Assembly: GCF_000213805.1 (NCBI RefSeq)
Contig: NC_015556.1
Location: 2,418,001-2,482,000 of the forward strand
DNA: 64,000 nt
From: Pseudomonas fulva 12-X
Lineage (GTDB): Bacteria; Pseudomonadota; Gammaproteobacteria; Pseudomonadales; Pseudomonadaceae
Direction of reading: 5' to 3'
Part shown: piece after piece, positions 58,925-64,000 of the stretch
Layout of the letters: the number at the start of each line of letters is the position of its first letter
Numbering within the stretch: the stretch's first letter is position 1
Program-made: the position numbers and the translations under genes
The notes under the pieces: generated by a model
What the model saw: only the letters and a program-made list of their open reading frames with translations
What the model was told of the DNA's origin: nothing
Database searches by the model: none

Positions 58925-59472
58925 TATGGCAACAACCCCTTGACGTTGATCGGCTCGGCTTCGTCCTGCGCGGCGCCTTTCGGCTTGCCAGCGATGGCCA
59001 TGCCGGCCACGCGGTAGAAGTTGTAGTCCGGGTTCTTGCCGGGGCCGGAGATCAGCAGGTCTTCCTTCTCGTACACCAGGTCCTGACGCTTGAACTCGCC
59101 CATTTCGAAATCCGGGGTGAGCTGGATCGCGGTGGTCGGGCAGGCTTCCTCGCACAGGCCGCAGAAGATGCAGCGCGAGAAGTTGATGCGGAAGAAGTCC
59201 GGGTACCAGCGACCGTCTTCGGTTTCCGCCTTCTGCAGCGAAATGCAGCCCACCGGGCAAGCCACGGCGCACAGGTTGCAGGCTACGCAGCGTTCTTCGC
59301 CATCGGGGTCGCGGGTCAGTACGATGCGGCCGCGGTAGCGCGGCGGCAGGTAGACCTGTTCTTCCGGGTATTGCAGGGTGTCGCGCTTGCGAAAGCCATG
59401 GCCGAAGACCATGACCAGGCTGCGCAATTGCGTGCCGGTGCCGACCAGCACATCCCAAATGTATTTGAGCAT
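58924..59472 (-). CDS. nuoI: NADH-quinone oxidoreductase subunit I
   Basis: 182-residue subunit of the hydrophilic arm with two 4Fe-4S clusters (N6a and N6b) in [15 protein letters not shown] and [16 protein letters not shown], passing electrons toward nuoB. The N-terminus [19 protein letters not shown] anchors it to the membrane arm. 11 bp after nuoH. Confidence 0.97.
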   Translation of the reverse strand: MLKYIWDVLVGTGTQLRSLVMVFGHGFRKRDTLQYPEEQVYLPPRYRGRIVLTRDPDGEERCVACNLCAVACPVGCISLQKAETEDGRWYPDFFRINFSRCIFCGLCEEACPTTAIQLTPDFEMGEFKRQDLVYEKEDLLISGPGKNPDYNFYRVAGMAIAGKPKGAAQDEAEPINVKGLLP

Positions 59473-59483
59473 CTCGTTTCTCC

Positions 59484-60476
59484 TTACTGGGCCGTGGCCA
59501 GCACGACGGCGCCGGTCACCAGCAGGTTGATCAGGGTCAGCGGCAGGCAGAACTTCCAGCTGAAGGCCATGACCTGGTCATACCGCGGGCGCGGAATGGA
59601 AGCGCGCAGCAGGATGAAGATCATGATGAAGAAGCAGGTCTTGATCGCGAACCAGAAGAACGGGATCTGCGGCAGGATGCCGAACGGACCGTGCCAGCCA
59701 CCGAAGAACAGGGTTACCAGCAGCGCGGAGATGGTCACGATGCCGATGTATTCACCGACGAAGAACATGCCCCATTTCATGCCGGCGTATTCGATGTGGT
59801 AACCGTCGGCCAGCTCCTGCTCCGCTTCCGGCTGATCGAAGGGGTGACGGTGCGTCACGGCTACGCCGGCGATGAAGAAGGTACAGAAACCAAAGAACTG
59901 CGGAATGATGAACCACAGGTTCTGCGCCTGGTAATCGACGATGTCGCGCATGTTGAACGAGCCGACCTGGGCGACGATGCCCATCAGCGCCAGGGCCAGG
60001 AACACCTCGTAGGAGATGGTCTGGGCCGAGGCACGCAGGCTGCCGAGCAGGGCGAACTTGTTGTTGCTCGACCAGCCGGCGAACAGCACGGCGTACACCG
60101 ACAGGCCAGCCATGGCGAAGAAGAACAGGATGCCGATGTTCAGGTCCGCCACGCCCCAGTTGGGGGTGATCGGGATGATCGCGAAGGCCACCAGCATGGC
60201 GCCCATGGCGATGATCGGCGCCAGGGTGAAGATCAGCTTGTCGGCAAACGGCGGCGTCCAGTCTTCCTTGAAGAACATCTTGAGCATGTCCGCAGCCAGC
60301 TGGAACATGCCGAACGGGCCGACCCGGTTGGGGCCGTAGCGATCCTGCCACCAGCCGAGCAGGCGGCGCTCGACGAAGCTCAGCAGCGCACCGCACACCA
60401 CCACGGCGAGCAGGATGACGATGGCCTTGAGCACTTCCTGGATGATGTCGAGCAACTGTGGAGTCAGCCAACTCAT
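59484..60476 (-). CDS. nuoH: NADH-quinone oxidoreductase subunit H
   Basis: 330-residue heel subunit that forms the quinone-binding chamber with nuoB and nuoD. About eight helices; [21 protein letters not shown] is the family motif at the N-terminus, with [20 protein letters not shown] in the conserved charged loop. The start overlaps the nuoG stop by 4 bp. Confidence 0.97.
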   Translation of the reverse strand: MSWLTPQLLDIIQEVLKAIVILLAVVVCGALLSFVERRLLGWWQDRYGPNRVGPFGMFQLAADMLKMFFKEDWTPPFADKLIFTLAPIIAMGAMLVAFAIIPITPNWGVADLNIGILFFFAMAGLSVYAVLFAGWSSNNKFALLGSLRASAQTISYEVFLALALMGIVAQVGSFNMRDIVDYQAQNLWFIIPQFFGFCTFFIAGVAVTHRHPFDQPEAEQELADGYHIEYAGMKWGMFFVGEYIGIVTISALLVTLFFGGWHGPFGILPQIPFFWFAIKTCFFIMIFILLRASIPRPRYDQVMAFSWKFCLPLTLINLLVTGAVVLATAQ

Positions 60477-63202
60477 TGCGCGGCCTCCCCAATGTTGCTC
60501 ACGGCCGCGCCAGCAATGGCCGCCGGAATGCCAGCCAGGCCGACCGGCAAGCCGACCAGACCGATGCCCAGCTCCTCGCTGACACGCAGCGGCAGGCGCA
60601 GGCTCTGACCGTTGACGCTCAGTTGCAGCAGGGCGCCGTCGTTGACGCCGAGGCGATCGGCTTCATCCTTGGCCAGCGCCACGTAGGCTTCAGGCGTGCG
60701 CTCGGCGATTGGCGTGGCGCGCGAGGACATTTCCTCGCTGCCGAACAGATGGTGCAGCGGCACGGCCTGCCAGGTGCCCTGGGCCGGGTTGAAGGCCGTC
60801 GGTGCGCTGAACCAGCCCAGGCTTGCGCCCTTGGCTTCGATCAGGCGCACGCCGGGGTCGCCGGCACGCAGGTGGCCACCGACTTCATCCTGGAACTTGT
60901 TCCAGGCCTGAGGCGAGTTCCAGCCTGGCGACCAGGCGAACGGGATCTGCTGACGGTCTTCCTTGCTGCCCGAGTAGCCTTCCATGGAGAAGGCGAAGGC
61001 GCTGTCCTTGTCCTGGGGCTGACGCGGCTCGTGCACGCTGATGTTGGCGCGCATGGCGGTACGACCGCTGTAGCGATGCGGTTCACGGGCCAGCTTGAGG
61101 CCCTTGATACGGAACGAGGCGCTTGGCGCGGCATCGCGGATGCCGGCCAGCTGCGCGGAGCTTTCGGCGCAGGCAGCGGTGACCTGGTCGAGCTGGGTCC
61201 AGTCGACGACGCGATTGTGCAGCGTGCTGTGCAGCGCGTGCAGCCAGCGCCAGCCTTCGCGCACCAGAATGTTGGCGTCGTAGTAGGACGGGTCATAGAC
61301 CTGGAAGAAACGCTGGGCGCGGCCTTCCTGGCTGACCAGGGTGCCGTCACCTTCGGCGAAGCTCGCAGCCGGCAGCAGCAGGTGCGCCTTGGCGGTGGTG
61401 GCGGTGCTCTGGTGATCGGCGACGATCACCACCTTGGCGGCGGCCAGGGCGGCGTCCACACGGGCGGCATCGGCGCGGTGGTAGAGATCGTTCTCCAGCA
61501 CCACCAGGGCGTCGGCCTGACCAGAGGTCAGCGCTTCGAGGGCGTCGTCCAGGCTGTTGCCGGAGAACTGCTCGCCCATCAGCAGGGCCATGCCCATGCT
61601 GTTGGCTTCCGGCACCACCAGGCTGATGGAGCCGTTCTTCTCGCGGTTCTTCAGGGCGCTGGCGATGTTCGCAGCGGCTTCGATCAGTGCGCGATTGCCC
61701 AGCGAGGCGCCGGAGACGATCAGCGGGCGCTTGGCGTTCAGCAGCGCCTCGGCGATGCGTTGCACCAGCTCGCCGGCCTCGGCTTCCAGGCCTTCGACGG
61801 CCGGGGCGCTCGGGTCGATGGCGTGGGCCACCGCGAAACCGATGCGCGCCAGGTCATCGGGCGCGGCGTGTACGCACTGCTCGGCGACGTCGTCGAGGCG
61901 AGTGGCGGTGACGCTGGCGATGAACAGCGGATTGAGCGCGTGCTGGGCGACGTTCTGCACGGCGGCCATGTGCCAATCCTGGATCTTCGCGCCGGCGGCG
62001 ATCTCGGTGGCCTTGCCCTTGACCGACTGGCGCAGGGCCAGGGCGACGCGGGCGGCGGTCTGGGTGAGGTCTTCACCGAGTACGAACACCGCGTCGTGGC
62101 TCTCGATGTCGCGCAGGGTCGGTACCGGCAGCGGGCCGTTCTGCAGCACGTCGCGGATCAGGCGAATGTTCGCCTGCTCGGCCGCGGCGATACCGGAGTA
62201 GAAGTTGCCCGCGCCGACCAGCTCGCGCAGGGCGAAGTTACCCTCCAGGCTGGCACGCGGCGAACCGATGCCGATCACCTTGCGGCCCTTGAGCAGGGCG
62301 GCGGCCTGATCCAGTGCAGCGTCCAGGCCCATCTTCATCTTGCTCAGCATCATCACCGGCTGACGCGGACGGTCTTCACGGTTGACGTAGCCATAGCCGA
62401 AGCGGCCACGGTCGCACAGGAAGTACTGGTTCACCGAGCCGTTGAAGCGGTTCTCGATGCGGCGCACTTCGCCGTAGCGCTCACCCGGGCTGGTGTTGCA
62501 GCCGCTGGAGCAGCCATGGCAGATGCTCGGGGCGAACTGCATGTCCCACTTGCGGTTGTAGCGCTCCGAGTGGGTCTTGTCGGTGAACACACCGGTCGGA
62601 CAGACCTCGACCAGGTTGCCGGAGAACTCGCTTTCCAGGGTGCCGTCTTCGACGCGGCCGAAGTACACGTTGTCGTGGGCGCCGTAGACGCCCAGGTCGG
62701 TGCCGCCGGCGTAATCCTTGTAGTAACGCACGCAGCGATAGCAGGCGATGCAGCGGTTCATCTCATGGGCGATGAACGGGCCGAGCTCCTGATTCTGGTG
62801 AGTGCGCTTGCTGAACCGATAGCGACGGGCGTTGTGGCCGGTCATCACCGTCATGTCCTGCAGGTGGCAATGGCCGCCTTCCTCGCAGACCGGGCAGTCG
62901 TGCGGGTGGTTGGTCATCAGCCACTCGACGACGCTCTTGCGAAAGGCCACGGCCTCTTCGTCGTCGATGGAGATCCAGCTGTTGTCGGTGGCCGGCGTCA
63001 TGCAGGACATGACCAGGCGGCCGCGCTTGTCGTTTTCGTCGGTGTACTGCTTCACCGCGCACTGGCGGCAGGCGCCAACGCTGCCGAGCGCCGGGTGCCA
63101 GCAGAAGTAGGGGATGTCGAGACCAAGGGACAGACAGGCCTGCAGCAGGTTGTCCGCACCATCGACTTCGAGATCTTTGCCGTCTACGTGGATAGTGGCC
63201 AT
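60473..63202 (-). CDS. nuoG: NADH-quinone oxidoreductase subunit G
   Basis: 909-residue large iron-sulfur subunit. The N-terminal 2Fe-2S ferredoxin domain includes [16 protein letters not shown]. Following clusters: HxxxC-type [30 protein letters not shown], and the 4Fe-4[18 protein letters not shown] of the N7-like or N5 region. The rest is a molybdopterin-oxidoreductase-like fold without the metal. 107 bp behind nuoF. Confidence 0.97.
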   Translation of the reverse strand: MATIHVDGKDLEVDGADNLLQACLSLGLDIPYFCWHPALGSVGACRQCAVKQYTDENDKRGRLVMSCMTPATDNSWISIDDEEAVAFRKSVVEWLMTNHPHDCPVCEEGGHCHLQDMTVMTGHNARRYRFSKRTHQNQELGPFIAHEMNRCIACYRCVRYYKDYAGGTDLGVYGAHDNVYFGRVEDGTLESEFSGNLVEVCPTGVFTDKTHSERYNRKWDMQFAPSICHGCSSGCNTSPGERYGEVRRIENRFNGSVNQYFLCDRGRFGYGYVNREDRPRQPVMMLSKMKMGLDAALDQAAALLKGRKVIGIGSPRASLEGNFALRELVGAGNFYSGIAAAEQANIRLIRDVLQNGPLPVPTLRDIESHDAVFVLGEDLTQTAARVALALRQSVKGKATEIAAGAKIQDWHMAAVQNVAQHALNPLFIASVTATRLDDVAEQCVHAAPDDLARIGFAVAHAIDPSAPAVEGLEAEAGELVQRIAEALLNAKRPLIVSGASLGNRALIEAAANIASALKNREKNGSISLVVPEANSMGMALLMGEQFSGNSLDDALEALTSGQADALVVLENDLYHRADAARVDAALAAAKVVIVADHQSTATTAKAHLLLPAASFAEGDGTLVSQEGRAQRFFQVYDPSYYDANILVREGWRWLHALHSTLHNRVVDWTQLDQVTAACAESSAQLAGIRDAAPSASFRIKGLKLAREPHRYSGRTAMRANISVHEPRQPQDKDSAFAFSMEGYSGSKEDRQQIPFAWSPGWNSPQAWNKFQDEVGGHLRAGDPGVRLIEAKGASLGWFSAPTAFNPAQGTWQAVPLHHLFGSEEMSSRATPIAERTPEAYVALAKDEADRLGVNDGALLQLSVNGQSLRLPLRVSEELGIGLVGLPVGLAGIPAAIAGAAVSNIGEAAQ

Positions 63203-63309
63203 TTTTCTTCAGTCTTCGTTTGCCCGCTCGAAAGCGGACGGGCTAAGGGAATTCTTGTCTTTGCCTGGGCCGGACGGCGCCATCGCGCCCACTCGTCCGG
63301 CCATCGGGC

Positions 63310-64000
63310 CTATACCGCGTGTGCCGCTACCGGCGGCTGCGGCGCAGTTGCGCCTACACCGGCTTCGAACTCTTCACGGAAATACTTGATCGCGCTGCCC
63401 AGTGGCTCCACGGCACCCGGTGCGTGAGCACAGAAGGTCTTGCCGGGGCCGAGGAAGTTGACCAGGCCGAGCAGGGTGTCGATATCCTCGCGGGTGCCCT
63501 GCTTGCGCTCCAGGGCACGGAGGATCTTCACGCTCCACGGCAGGCCGTCGCGGCACGGTGTGCACCAGCCACAGGACTCGCGGGCGAAGAACTCTTCCAT
63601 GTTGCGCAGCAGCGAAACCATGTTCACCGTGTTGTCGATGGCCAGGGCCAGGCCGGTACCCATGCGGGTGCCGACCTTGGCGATGCCGGCGGCGTACATG
63701 GAGGCCTCGAGGTGCTCGGGCAGCAGGAAACCGGTGCCGGCGCCGCCTGGCTGCCAGGCCTTGAGGGTGTAGCCGTCGCGCATGCCGCCGGCGTAGTCCT
63801 CGAACAGCTCGCGTGCGCTGATGCCGAACGGCAGCTCCCAGATCCCCGGGTTCTTGACCTTGCCGGAGAAGCCCATCAGCTTGGTGCCGTGGTCTTCGCT
63901 GCCTTCGCGGGCCAGGGATTTGTACCAGTCCACGCCGTTGCCGATGATCGACGGCACGTTGCACAGGGTCTCGACGTTGTTGACGCAGGTCGGCTTGCCC
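63310..64000 (-). CDS. nuoF: NADH-quinone oxidoreductase subunit F, C-terminal part (cut by right edge)
   Basis: C-terminal ~229 codons of the FMN-binding NADH dehydrogenase subunit. The reading frame runs off the right edge; the visible part begins [18 protein letters not shown] and continues [17 protein letters not shown]. The N3 4Fe-4S ligands are in [12 protein letters not shown] and a later Cys in [15 protein letters not shown]. NuoF transfers hydride from NADH to FMN and then to N3. Start and NADH-binding domain are outside the window. Confidence 0.95.
   Translation of the reverse strand, partial: GKPTCVNNVETLCNVPSIIGNGVDWYKSLAREGSEDHGTKLMGFSGKVKNPGIWELPFGISARELFEDYAGGMRDGYTLKAWQPGGAGTGFLLPEHLEASMYAAGIAKVGTRMGTGLALAIDNTVNMVSLLRNMEEFFARESCGWCTPCRDGLPWSVKILRALERKQGTREDIDTLLGLVNFLGPGKTFCAHAPGAVEPLGSAIKYFREEFEAGVGATAPQPPVAAHAV

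Overview
The window is chromosomal DNA of a Pseudomonas (sensu lato). It is GC-rich and densely coding. Its gene order matches, from memory, two blocks of the P. aeruginosa PAO1 map. The first runs from the npp/yej peptide transporter through mltD, gloB, rnhA, dnaQ, ldcA, fimL, nudC, sohB, cysI, metH, cti and nfuA to a diguanylate cyclase (the PA1809-PA1851 neighbourhood). The second runs from a PepSY/two-component cluster through an antiporter and a chemoreceptor to the nuo operon (the PA2637-PA2659 neighbourhood, inverted). It looks like core genome: there is no phage, plasmid, transposase, CRISPR array, tRNA or rRNA.

Layout. 1-4188: end of an ABC uptake system (permease NppB, cut by the window edge, and two tandem solute-binding proteins). 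4295-9163: mltD, gloB, a methyltransferase, rnhA and dnaQ. 9279-15011: lysine decarboxylase ldcA, an enoyl-CoA hydratase, the cAMP/twitching scaffold fimL, and nudC. 14979-22232: TauE/SafE exporter, membrane protein, SDR, phosphotransferase, SCP2 protein, histidine phosphatase, sohB and acuI. 22284-25838: the cysI-DUF934 sulfite reductase pair and a ZIP transporter. 25927-28450: small accessory or hypothetical genes. 28519-34703: divergent metH and cti. 35141-38963: acyltransferase, nfuA, and a response regulator/diguanylate cyclase pair. 38960-44474: a GlxA regulator-DUF1272-MFS operon, topoisomerase IB, DUF3509 and patatin. 44604-47215: two PepSY proteins with a BqsRS-like two-component system. 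47298-52860: FMN reductase, antiporter, chemoreceptor and AI-2E permease. 53180-64000: respiratory complex I genes nuoN to nuoF, read leftward and cut at the right edge.

The most notable non-gene structure is a family of three ~285 bp copies (6804-7088, 34700-34988, 51444-51729) of a MITE-like element. It has ~21 bp terminal inverted repeats, CTAG at both ends, two nested internal hairpins, and no coding capacity that I can support. One copy sits exactly on the stop codon of cti and leaves that gene intact. Other regulatory signals include a hairpin that buries the ldcA ribosome binding site, a perfect MetR-type box upstream of metH, a BqsR/PmrA-like direct repeat ahead of the PepSY genes, and a near-consensus mltD promoter with a palindrome over its -35. 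Several REP/REPIN-type palindromes lie between genes. All functional names rest on recognition of sequence motifs and synteny, not on database searches.
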